Shown here: piece after piece, positions 1 to 6,050 of the stretch
Position numbering within the stretch: position 1 is the stretch's first letter
Layout: every line of letters starts with the position of its first letter
NCBI GenBank assembly: GCA_902495155.1
Contig: CABUWD010000102.1
Location: 1 to 7,243 of the forward strand
DNA length: 7,243 bases
Origin: an uncultured Collinsella sp.
Lineage (GTDB): Bacteria; Actinomycetota; Coriobacteriia; Coriobacteriales; Coriobacteriaceae
Direction: 5' to 3'
Translations under genes and position numbers: made by a program
The notes under the pieces: model-generated
Told to the model about the DNA's origin: nothing
The model's database searches: none
Seen by the model: the letters and a program-made list of their open reading frames with translations, nothing else

Positions 1-299
1 AGCGTGGAGCCGCTTTCGCCGCAGTCAAGCGTGCCGCCGGCAAGGGCCTTGAGCAGGCCAAACTCAACACTCTTCATGGTGGGGTGGACCTGGAAGCCGT
101 CCTCGACGGTCTCGATGCGAGCGCCCAGGGCCGTGAGACAGCGCACCGTGGCCTCGATATCGGCGCAGGTGGTGTTGCAGGTGACGTGCGTCTCGCCGTT
201 GGCAAGCGCAGCGCAGATGATCAGGCGATGCGCCATCGACTTGGACGCGATGGCGGGAACGGTGCCCTTGAGCGGGGACGGGGTGATGCGGGCTAGCAT
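1..299 (-). CDS. aroA: EPSP synthase (3-phosphoshikimate 1-carboxyvinyltransferase), N-terminal part, cut at window edge
   Basis: The enzyme transfers the enolpyruvyl group of PEP to shikimate-3-phosphate to make EPSP, the sixth shikimate-pathway step, in the cytoplasm. The ATG at 299-297 opens a frame with no stop to base 1 (99 complete codons). The translation begins MLARITPSPLKGTVPAIASK and carries the family signature around K20-S21 and R25 (E. coli SKS..R equivalents), then ends near residues 92-99 in CGESGSTL, matching the conserved glycine-rich substrate loop. The start lies inside the end of aroB (7-nt overlap; aroB stop at 295-293), which suggests translational coupling. A GGGAG ribosome site lies about 10 nt upstream. 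The remaining three quarters or so of the protein lies outside the window. Confidence 0.93.
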   Translation of the reverse strand, partial: MLARITPSPLKGTVPAIASKSMAHRLIICAALANGETHVTCNTTCADIEATVRCLTALGARIETVEDGFQVHPTMKSVEFGLLKALAGGTLDCGESGST

Positions 300-1399
300 G
301 CGGATGCGTCTCCCTTCTGGCCGAGGCCCTCGGCAATGAGTTCGTGGAAAGTGGAAAGCGGCGTGCGGTCGATGCTGCAACGGCCAATGTCGTGCGGAAT
401 TACCAGGTCGATAGTGTCACCGGCGCGCTTTTTGTCGTGGAGTGCCTCGGCAAAGACGGCGTCGGCCGAAAGCCTGCAGCGGGTCTTGAGGCCGTGGCGC
501 GCGCAGAGCTCCTCGATGCGAGCGGGAAGTTCGGCGTCGCAAATGCCGTGCAAGGCCGCGGCGCGCGTGATGATGCCCATGCCGATCGAAACGCAGTTGC
601 CGTGCCCCAGCTCAAAGTTCTCGCAGGCCTCGACGGCATGTCCGGCGCTGTGTCCAAAGTTGAGGAGCTTTCGCTGGTTGGTTTCGCGCTCGTCGGCGAC
701 GACCACGGCGCGTTTGATGTCGATATTGCGGGCGATGATGAGTGCTACGCGGGCCACATCGCGGTTGAGCAGCTCCAGCGTGAGCGGGGTTTTCTCCAAC
801 TCGGCGAAGAGCTCGGGGTCGGCGATCACGGCGTGCTTGACGACCTCGCCGCAGCCGTCGGCGAACTGCTCAGGCGTTAGGGTGGCAAGGCATCCCACGT
901 CGGCGATAACCACGCTCGGCTGCCAAAAGGCACCGGCGAGATTTTTGCCGGCGGCCAGGTCGATGGCCGTCTTGCCGCCCACCGACGAGTCCACCATGGC
1001 GAGCAGGCTCGTGGGGATCTGCACAAACTTGCAGCCACGCATGTAGGTGGCGGCCACAAAGCCGGCCACGTCGCCCACGACACCGCCGCCGAGTGCAACG
1101 ATCACGTCGGAGCGTGAAAGCTCGTGCTCGGCCACAAACTCCAAAATGGCAACATAGGTTTCGGCGCGCTTATGGGCCTCGCCTGCCTCGAAGGTGCAGA
1201 TGCTCACCTCGTAGCCCGACGCCTCCAAGCTCTGCTTAACGGGCATCTGGTAGAGCGGGCCTACGTTGGTGTCCGTCACGATGACGGCCTTGGTGCCGCC
1301 GGCAGTGGCGCGCACGAGCGGTCCCGCCTGCTCCAGCAAAAACGTGCCAACATGCACCTGGTAGGGGCGTGCGGTGTCGATATCGATGGTAATCGCCAT
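293..1399 (-). CDS. aroB: 3-dehydroquinate synthase
   Basis: This 368-aa NAD- and metal-dependent enzyme converts DAHP to 3-dehydroquinate, the second shikimate step; the length is normal for the family. Visible signatures are the NAD-binding glycine run ALGGGVVGDVAGF (102-114), the motif IPTSLLAMVDSSVGGKTAID (128-147), GCGEVVKHA (182-190, E185 a metal ligand), NFGHSAGHAVE (247-257, H250 a ligand) and GHGNCVSIGM (265-274, H266 a ligand). The two histidines are 16 residues apart, as in characterised enzymes. The usual HGE..A form of the last motif is HGNCV here, a mild variation. ATG 1399-1397 is preceded by AAAGGA about 10 nt upstream. The gene lies 36 bp after the tyrA stop and overlaps aroA by 7 nt, so it is an operon member. 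Confidence 0.97.
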   Translation of the reverse strand: MAITIDIDTARPYQVHVGTFLLEQAGPLVRATAGGTKAVIVTDTNVGPLYQMPVKQSLEASGYEVSICTFEAGEAHKRAETYVAILEFVAEHELSRSDVIVALGGGVVGDVAGFVAATYMRGCKFVQIPTSLLAMVDSSVGGKTAIDLAAGKNLAGAFWQPSVVIADVGCLATLTPEQFADGCGEVVKHAVIADPELFAELEKTPLTLELLNRDVARVALIIARNIDIKRAVVVADERETNQRKLLNFGHSAGHAVEACENFELGHGNCVSIGMGIITRAAALHGICDAELPARIEELCARHGLKTRCRLSADAVFAEALHDKKRAGDTIDLVIPHDIGRCSIDRTPLSTFHELIAEGLGQKGDASAC

Positions 1400-1435
1400 A
1401 AGCTTCGGTCCTTTCGACCTGGCGTGATAGGTGGT

Positions 1436-2350
1436 CTAGTGGGAGGCCTCGTCGTCGAGTGCGCGCTTAATGCGGTCGCCATCGGCAAGGAGATTCTCCA
1501 GATAGCGCTGGTCGCGGTTCTTGAGCGCACGGCTGTAGGCGCCAAGCGACTCGATCAGATGGTCGATCTCGAAGGCGAGCGCGTCGGCGTCGTCGATCAT
1601 GAGCTCGGACCACATTTGCGGGTTGAGGTGCGCCACGCGGGTGAGATCGCGGTAGCTACCGGCCGAAAAGCCGTGGTGGACCTGGGCGGTGGGGCTTTTG
1701 ACGTAGGCGTTGGATACCACGTGCGCAAGCTGGCTCGTGAAGGCGATGACGCGGTCGTGCTCGGCGGCGCTGGTCACGCTGAACTTGCCAAAGCCCAAGG
1801 GGCGCACCATCTCGCGCACCTGGCCCAAAAGCTCCAGCTTGAGCGCATCGTCTACCGCGGGCGGTACGAGCACCAGCGGGGCGCCCTGGAACAGGTCGGC
1901 ACGAGAGTTAGCGTAGCCCGAGAACTGGGTGCCCGCCATGGGGTGCGCGCCCACAAAGTAAAAGCCGTTCTCGCGGGCAAGCTCAAAGGCGCGCTCGCAC
2001 ACGATGCCTTTGACGCCCACCGTGTCGATCACCACGGGGCCCATGATGGCGTCGGTGTCGGTGGCGTCGGCGAGCGCCTTGGCGTGCGTCTCGAGCCACT
2101 CGATGCATGCCTCGGGGTAGCAAGCCAGGACGATGATGTCGCATTCGCCGAGTGTCTTGTCGTTGAGCTCTCCGGCGACAGTGCCCATGCTGGCGGCCGT
2201 CATGACATCGTCATCGGGGTCCCAGGCCAGCACGCGGACGCCCGCCTGTGCATAGCCGCGGGCAAAGCTACCGCCGATGAGGCCAAGGCCGACGATGCCG
2301 GCGCACTTGGGGCCGCCCTGGTTAACGCGCGCGTTTCTCACCGTACCCAT
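1436..2350 (-). CDS. tyrA: Prephenate dehydrogenase (TyrA family)
   Basis: This 304-aa enzyme oxidatively decarboxylates prephenate to 4-hydroxyphenylpyruvate, the committed step to tyrosine, using NAD(P)+. The N-terminal Rossmann fold shows GIVGLGLIGGSFARG (18-32) and an acidic residue after strand 2 (WDPDD, 43-47), which favours NAD. The central HPMAGTQFSGY (136-146) holds the catalytic-type His136, and TSQLAHVVSNA (205-215) holds the conserved His209 of the helical dimerisation domain. GSYRDLTRVA (231-240) is also typical. The protein ends at about residue 304 with no C-terminal ACT domain and no chorismate mutase fusion, so feedback control by tyrosine through an ACT domain is not expected. 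The ATG lies 3 bp after the DAHP synthase stop, and its GGAG ribosome site overlaps the end of that gene. Cyclohexadienyl or arogenate dehydrogenase specificity cannot be excluded from sequence. Confidence 0.94.
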   Translation of the reverse strand: MGTVRNARVNQGGPKCAGIVGLGLIGGSFARGYAQAGVRVLAWDPDDDVMTAASMGTVAGELNDKTLGECDIIVLACYPEACIEWLETHAKALADATDTDAIMGPVVIDTVGVKGIVCERAFELARENGFYFVGAHPMAGTQFSGYANSRADLFQGAPLVLVPPAVDDALKLELLGQVREMVRPLGFGKFSVTSAAEHDRVIAFTSQLAHVVSNAYVKSPTAQVHHGFSAGSYRDLTRVAHLNPQMWSELMIDDADALAFEIDHLIESLGAYSRALKNRDQRYLENLLADGDRIKRALDDEASH

Positions 2351-2353
2351 GGG

Positions 2354-3376
2354 CTACTCCATGGTCTCTTGGCAGACAACCTCGCGGATGGCTCGGATGC
2401 GGCGCATGGTGTCGTCGAACTGATCGGGGGTGAGGGCCTGGGCGCCGTCGGACCAGGCGCGGCTCGGCTCGTCGTGGACCTCGATCTCCAGGCCGTTGGC
2501 ACCGCAGGCGGTCGCGGCGAGCGCCATGGGCTCGACGTAGCGGGTGTAGCCGGTGGCGTGGCTGGGGGCGGCGACGACGGGCAGGTGCGACAGGTGGTGC
2601 AGCACCGGCACGGCGTTAAGGTCGAAGGTGTTGCGGGTGCGGGTCTCGAAGGTGCGGATACCGCGCTCGCACAGGATGACGTTGTCGTTGCCCTCGCTCA
2701 TGATGTACTCGGCTGCCATAAGCAGCTCGTCGATCGTGCCGGACATGCCGCGCTTGAGCAGAATCGGGGTCTGGGTCTTGCCGACCTCCTTGAGCAGGGG
2801 GAAGTTCTGGGCGTTGCGGGCGCCGATCTGCATGACGTCAATCTTCTTGTCAAGGAAGACCTGCACGTCGCGCGGGTCCATGATCTCGGTGACGATCGGC
2901 ATGTCGAGCTCGGCAGACGCCTCGCACAGCAGGTCGAGGCCGGCGGGGCCCATGCCCTGGTAGGCGTAGGGGGAGGTGCGGGGCTTGTAGGCACCGCCGC
3001 GCAGCATCGTGGCACCGGCGGCCTTCACGCGGCGGGCGATGCGGATGAGGTTCTCGCCCTCGACGGAGCACGGGCCGGCGATGACTTGGAACTGGTCGCC
3101 GCCGATCTTGACGCCGTGACCGCAGTCGATGACGGAGTCCTCGGGGTGGAACTTGCGGTTGGCGCGCTTGAACGGCTCCGAGACGCGCTGCACGCGCTCG
3201 ACGACATCCATGGACTCGAGCAGGAACGGGTCGATCTTGGTCGTATCGCCCACCAGGCCGATGATCGTCTCGTTCTCGCCGCGCGAGACGTCGGTCTTCA
3301 GGCCTTTTTTCTCAATCCAGCTGACGATATGGCCGACGGCCTCGTCGCTGGCGCTCTGCTTTAAAATTGCAATCAT
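2354..3376 (-). CDS. aroF: 3-deoxy-7-phosphoheptulonate (DAHP) synthase, type I-beta with N-terminal regulatory domain
   Basis: The enzyme condenses PEP and erythrose-4-phosphate to DAHP, entry to the shikimate pathway. The 340-aa product has the layout of the Thermotoga maritima enzyme: a ferredoxin-like domain at about 1-70 (MIAILKQSASDEAVGHI onward), which in that family binds Tyr/Phe for feedback inhibition, then a TIM barrel. Metal ligands fall at C103 (AGPCS), H273 (PSH), E299 (IEVH) and D310 (SDGAQAL), each one residue beyond the T. maritima positions. KPRTSP (131-136) and LLKRGM (206-211) are the PEP/phosphate-binding motifs. Position 270, before PSH, is Ala where relatives usually have Asp. 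I chose ATG 3376-3374 because GAGAGG lies 7 nt upstream. A longer in-frame ATG at 3424 falls in the loop of a terminator-like hairpin and lacks a ribosome site. It is the first gene of the operon. Confidence 0.95.
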   Translation of the reverse strand: MIAILKQSASDEAVGHIVSWIEKKGLKTDVSRGENETIIGLVGDTTKIDPFLLESMDVVERVQRVSEPFKRANRKFHPEDSVIDCGHGVKIGGDQFQVIAGPCSVEGENLIRIARRVKAAGATMLRGGAYKPRTSPYAYQGMGPAGLDLLCEASAELDMPIVTEIMDPRDVQVFLDKKIDVMQIGARNAQNFPLLKEVGKTQTPILLKRGMSGTIDELLMAAEYIMSEGNDNVILCERGIRTFETRTRNTFDLNAVPVLHHLSHLPVVAAPSHATGYTRYVEPMALAATACGANGLEIEVHDEPSRAWSDGAQALTPDQFDDTMRRIRAIREVVCQETME

Positions 3377-3409
3377 GGTGTGCCTCTCACCTCGATGGAT
3401 AACTTTTGC

Positions 3410-3433
3410 AAAAACGGCCCGCATCGCGAGCCG
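3410..3433 (-). terminator. Terminator-like hairpin in the leader of the aromatic operon
   Basis: Read on the minus strand, CGGCTCGC and GCGGGCCG form an 8-bp stem (one G-U pair) around the 3-nt loop GAT, followed at once by TTTTT (3414-3410). It sits about 34 nt before the DAHP synthase start. It could stop leftward read-through from the integrase or tRNA-antisense side, or act as an attenuator if the operon promoter lies just upstream. I see no convincing T-box or clear aromatic-rich leader peptide; a 20-codon frame starting at minus-strand ATG 3450 has no ribosome site. Confidence 0.6.
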
Positions 3434-3454
3434 TGTATATATGGTGCATGAGAG

Positions 3455-3460
3455 TTTATA
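3455..3460 (-). promoter_or_regulatory. Possible -10 element of the aromatic operon promoter
   Basis: The minus strand reads GTATAAAC here (TATAAA at 3460-3455), in the 204-bp gap between the tRNA gene and the operon. No good -35 is visible at 16-18 bp, the best being weak matches around TTAGAA/GAAGGC. If used, transcription would start near 3448 and the hairpin at 3433-3415 would be transcribed almost immediately. The remainder of this gap, apart from the tRNA promoter, shows nothing else I can support. Confidence 0.3.
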
Positions 3461-3539
3461 CTATCTGACTCGCTTTTGCCTTCTAAAGTGGGCCGTTGCG
3501 CCGCGTCTTCCTCGGAATTGCAAAGCTTTTTCTTTTATT

Positions 3540-3569
3540 TTGATAGCCCGTGGTGCACTTGGGTATAAT
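3540..3569 (+). promoter_or_regulatory. Sigma-70-type promoter of tRNA-Arg
   Basis: TTGATA (3540-3545) and TATAAT (3564-3569) are separated by 18 bp. The -10 is a perfect consensus and the -35 matches 4 of 6. The predicted start is about 3576, only a few bases before the mature tRNA 5' end at 3581. Confidence 0.8.
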
Positions 3570-3580
3570 GCCAAACGTTG

Positions 3581-3657
3581 GCCCTATTAGCTCAGGGGAT
3601 TAGAGCGTCTGCCTCCGGAGCAGAAGGCCGTTGGTTCGAATCCAACATGGGGCACCA
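3581..3657 (+). tRNA. tRNA-Arg (anticodon CCG)
   Basis: The 77-nt cloverleaf folds fully. The acceptor is GCCCTAT/ATGGGGC (7 bp with one T-G), the D stem GCTC/GAGC, the anticodon stem TCTGC/GCAGA with loop CTCCGGA, and the T stem GTTGG/CCAAC with loop TTCGAAT. The discriminator is A, and CCA is encoded (3655-3657). The anticodon at positions 34-36 is CCG, which reads the Arg codon CGG. The 3' side is overlapped in antisense by the end of the integrase gene, so the tRNA is the likely integration target. The gene is intact as it stands, so the insertion has preserved or rebuilt a functional 3' end. Confidence 0.97.
3592..3657. other. Probable attachment site region (attL) within the tRNA-Arg gene
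   Basis: The integrase reading frame enters the tRNA 3' end at 3657 and stops in the D-arm at 3594-3592. Integrase genes that abut and overlap a tRNA are a standard sign of insertion into that tRNA. The exact crossover cannot be placed because the right-hand end of the element is outside the window and no second copy of the tRNA 3' part occurs here. The interval given is the overlap, not a measured core. Confidence 0.55.
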
Positions 3658-5052
3658 TTCCAATTTTGCTCGAACCCGCTGGATGTCCAATCTGGCGGGT
3701 TCGCCCTTTTTGTCGTAGTTCAGCGTGACCAGTATCTCGTCCTCCGAGACGACAGCCTGCCACACGAACGCCTTCAGTAGCGTCGCGTCGTCGAGCGCCG
3801 TCCCGCACTGCAGGAAGTCGGCGAAGCGCTCCGTGTCTATCCGCTCGTCCGTGATGGCCTCGAGGTCGTACCTCGCGCGCGTCTGCTGCTCTTCCAGCTC
3901 GGCTATGCGCTCGTTCACGCCCGGCGCTATCACGCCCTGCTCGATGGCGTTGAGGATGTTCCTCAGGCCCCTCTCCGCGGCCCTGAGCGAGTCCTCGGCC
4001 TGCCTGCGGCGAGCCCGCACCTCGGCCGTGTCCGCGCGCTCCGCTACCATGTTGGCTATCTGCAGCGCCTCGCCGCGGTCGCCGAGCAGCCCGCGCAGCG
4101 CCGAGGCTATGGAGCCCTCGAGCTCCTCGCGCCTGATGTTGCGGACGCACGACCCCGGGCAGCTGTAGTACTCGTACTTCACGTTGTTGCGGCCCCTGCC
4201 GCTCACGCCCTGCAGGTTCCTGCCGCATTCCGCGCACAGTGCCGTCCCCGCGAGGGCGAAGTCGCCCCAGTTCTCGCTCGAGCGCTGCTTGCGGCACTTG
4301 ATTCCCTGGACCTCCATGAACGTCACCTCGTCCACTATCGCCGGCATCCCGCCCTCGCGGACGATGCCTCCCCACTCGTACCTTCCCGTGTACCTGCGGT
4401 CGCGCAGCATCTGCTGCACCATCGCCTGGCCGCACGGGTTGCCCTTGCGCGTCCTGAGACCGCGCCGAGCGAACTCGCGCGCTATCGCGTTCATGGACAT
4501 GCGCTCAAGCCTCAGCGCGAAGGCCTCGCGCACCCACGCCGCTTGCGCCTCGTCGACCTCGTACTCGTCATCCTCGTTCCTGCGGTATCCGAAGATGCGC
4601 ACGCCGTTGGTCTTGCACTTGAGGGCGTTGCCCTCCATTCCGCGCTTGGTCCTGATGGCGGTCTTCCTCGACTCGCAGGCGGCGAGCCCCTCGAGCAGCT
4701 TCTCGTAGATGATGCCCTCAGGGCTGTCGGGTATCTGCTCGAGCGCCGAGACCAGCTTGACCCCGTGCGTGGCGAGCTCGCGCTTGTATATCGGCGCGTC
4801 GTACTCGCCGCGGCTGAAGCGGTCCATCATGTAGACGAGGACGATCTCGCTCTCGCCGGCGTTGGCTATCATCCGCTGGAACTCGGGGCGGTCGTCGGTG
4901 CGCCCCGACACGGCGCGGTCGCAGTACTCCGCCGCGACCTCGTAGCCCTCGCGCGCGCACCACTCGCGGCAGACGCGCAGCTGGTCCTCGATTGAGGCCT
5001 CGCGCTGCCTGTTGCACGAGAATCTCGCGTATATCACTGCCCTCTTTGGCAT
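3592..5052 (-). CDS. int: Large serine recombinase (site-specific integrase of the element)
   Basis: This 486-aa enzyme would cut and rejoin attB/attP DNA through a 5'-phosphoserine intermediate. The N-terminal resolvase domain (about 1-140) has YARFS with nucleophile Ser12 and Arg10, SIEDQL (20-25), VSGRTDDRPEF (48-58) and MDRFSR (76-81). The recombinase domain (about 150-265) includes GYRR (155-158) and NPCGQAMVQQMLRDRRYTG (205-223). A zinc ribbon follows (C273, C276, C298, C302), then a predicted coiled coil at about 335-395 (ERADTAEVRARRRQ; ERIAELEEQQTRA), as in large serine integrases. Residues 466-486 (WCPMLDSNQRPS...) are encoded by the antisense strand of tRNA-Arg, so in the free element this tail may differ. 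ATG 5052-5050 is preceded by GAGGGGGC about 9 nt upstream. It lies 98 bp after the 298-aa gene and may share its transcript. No in-frame disruption is visible. Confidence 0.93.
   Translation of the reverse strand: MPKRAVIYARFSCNRQREASIEDQLRVCREWCAREGYEVAAEYCDRAVSGRTDDRPEFQRMIANAGESEIVLVYMMDRFSRGEYDAPIYKRELATHGVKLVSALEQIPDSPEGIIYEKLLEGLAACESRKTAIRTKRGMEGNALKCKTNGVRIFGYRRNEDDEYEVDEAQAAWVREAFALRLERMSMNAIAREFARRGLRTRKGNPCGQAMVQQMLRDRRYTGRYEWGGIVREGGMPAIVDEVTFMEVQGIKCRKQRSSENWGDFALAGTALCAECGRNLQGVSGRGRNNVKYEYYSCPGSCVRNIRREELEGSIASALRGLLGDRGEALQIANMVAERADTAEVRARRRQAEDSLRAAERGLRNILNAIEQGVIAPGVNERIAELEEQQTRARYDLEAITDERIDTERFADFLQCGTALDDATLLKAFVWQAVVSEDEILVTLNYDKKGEPARLDIQRVRAKLEWCPMLDSNQRPSAPEADALIP
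3671..3711 (+). terminator. Rho-independent terminator of tRNA-Arg, embedded in the integrase gene
   Basis: CGAACCCGC (3671-3679) pairs perfectly with GCGGGTTCG (3695-3703). The stem can be extended inward by G-U and Watson-Crick pairs to about 14 bp, and is followed by CCC and TTTTT (3707-3711). It begins 14 nt after the tRNA CCA end and would end the tRNA transcript. On the other strand the same bases encode integrase residues such as DKKGEPARLDIQ, so the hairpin serves two genes. Confidence 0.8.
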
Positions 5053-5106
5053 AATGTAGAAGCCCCCTCAAGTTGTGAGTTTGCAAAGATGCTTGGGCGG
5101 TTGGGT

Positions 5107-5153
5107 GCCCCGTCGGCTAAAGCGGTGCCAGCGCTGCCGACGGGGCTCTTTTA
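5107..5153 (+). terminator. Strong hairpin between the integrase gene and the 298-aa gene, terminator-like on the plus strand
   Basis: GCCCCGTCGGC (5107-5117) and GCCGACGGGGC (5136-5146) are perfect 11-bp inverted arms. AGCG/CGCT (5121-5124/5132-5135) stacks on top after a TAA bulge. On the plus strand it is followed by TCTTTTAT, a terminator-like tail; on the minus strand no U run follows. No plus-strand gene lies just upstream, so it may block rightward antisense transcription. It could also act as a weak, U-less stop or as an RNA structure between the two leftward genes; the 298-aa gene's stop codon (5153-5151) is 4 nt away. Confidence 0.6.
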
Positions 5154-6047
5154 TCTTCCGAGATAGACAACGGTCACCCTCCATATGGGAGAGCCATCGT
5201 GACCTTCTCGCTTTTGGCAGCAGGCGAAATAGGGGCGTTCGCCGGCATGCTCGGCGAGGGTCTTGTAGTGCACGCACCTCGCGCTGACATCGGCCGCTAT
5301 CGACCCATCCACAAAGACGGCGACATGCGGTTTCGCCGTTGACCCGCGAGGAGTCGGGATCAGCTCCGTGGAGACCTCGACCGGAAATACCCCGCTTTTT
5401 CTCATGCCGGCCCACTTGTCATCCTCGATGTAGACACAGTCTCCGTCCACGCCCACCGGCAGTTCTCGCCCGCACATCTTCGACAGTTCAAGCCTGGTGC
5501 GCTCCGATAAGGCGGCCGACTCGCATTCGGGGGAATGCCTTTCCTCGAAGCTGACGTCGCGCCCAAGGCCCTTGCAGGCATCGAGCCACGCGAATATCTC
5601 CTCGGGCTCGTCGATCATCATGACGACGGTCGGGATTCCCTTGGCGTACCATCCCGTCATTCTGCACGACACGGTGATTCTGTATCCGAGCTCCGTAATG
5701 TCCTTGAACGTGTTTCCGAGAGCCGATGCTGCCCCAAACACCTTTCCTTTGTACGCGAGCGCGAAGCCGTCGTCCGTGGTGTCCCATACGCCACCCGTGA
5801 GCTCGCTTCTCAGCCGCATTGGCTTCGTCACGACCTCGGCATCGAACACATCACCTTTACGAATCTTCCTCAACGGCTCGCCGTAATAGACGTATACGGG
5901 TCGCTCGCACTCACCGCGAAACGATATGGACTTGCCAACGCCAACCTGCTGGCCAAGCTTAGCGGCAGCAGCGTCCCCCATCATATCTTTCGCCGTGCTG
6001 AGAGCGACGTTAGCGGCGGCTCTCGCAATGTCACCGAACAGACCCAT
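5151..6047 (-). CDS. Unrecognised 298-aa protein of the lysogeny module, with apparent internal duplication
   Basis: I do not recognise a family. The first 38 residues (MGLFGDIARAAANVALSTAK onward) are Ala/Gly-rich and look like an amphipathic helix; there is no clear signal peptide or membrane segment. Two beta-rich halves resemble each other. Residues 50-145 have VYVYYGEPLRKIRKGDVFDAE, ALAYKGKVFGAAS and GIPTVVMMI; residues 202-296 have DCVYIEDDKWAGMRKSGVFPVEV, AVFVDGSIAADVS and IWRVTVVYL. An acidic stretch (146-200) joins them. The pattern of a G-x-(V/I) strand after an AxAx strand faintly recalls HIRAN-type beta domains, but this is a guess. ATG 6047-6045 lies 3 bp after the repressor stop and has GAGGGGG about 9 nt upstream, so it is almost surely cotranscribed with the repressor. 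Its place between repressor and integrase is where temperate phages often keep immunity, superinfection-exclusion or repressor-control genes. Confidence 0.85.
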   Translation of the reverse strand: MGLFGDIARAAANVALSTAKDMMGDAAAAKLGQQVGVGKSISFRGECERPVYVYYGEPLRKIRKGDVFDAEVVTKPMRLRSELTGGVWDTTDDGFALAYKGKVFGAASALGNTFKDITELGYRITVSCRMTGWYAKGIPTVVMMIDEPEEIFAWLDACKGLGRDVSFEERHSPECESAALSERTRLELSKMCGRELPVGVDGDCVYIEDDKWAGMRKSGVFPVEVSTELIPTPRGSTAKPHVAVFVDGSIAADVSARCVHYKTLAEHAGERPYFACCQKREGHDGSPIWRVTVVYLGR

Positions 6048-6050
6048 AGG

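Noticed and set aside
336..1046. Plus-strand frames opposite AroB
   Set aside because: These are shadows of a clear 3-dehydroquinate synthase with all catalytic motifs.
1124..3364. A 746-codon plus-strand open frame antisense to DAHP synthase, TyrA and AroB
   Set aside because: It covers three well-recognised enzymes on the other strand, is an Ala/Gly/Val/His-rich low-information translation typical of GC-rich antisense frames, and spans the operon junctions.
3377..3424. N-terminal extension of DAHP synthase from ATG 3424
   Set aside because: That ATG lies in the loop of a terminator-like hairpin and has no ribosome site. The start at 3376 has one and gives metal-ligand numbering one off the T. 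maritima enzyme.
3587..4435. Minus-strand frame ending in VGFEPTAFCSGGRRSNPLS
   Set aside because: It is an alternative frame inside the integrase gene. Its tail is the well-known spurious translation of a tRNA antisense strand, and the rest is Arg/Gly-rich with no domain.
5058..5100. A separate integrase promoter (TTGCAA ... TACATT on the minus strand)
   Set aside because: The spacing is about 22 bp and the supposed -10 lies right at the ribosome site, so I see no credible promoter here.
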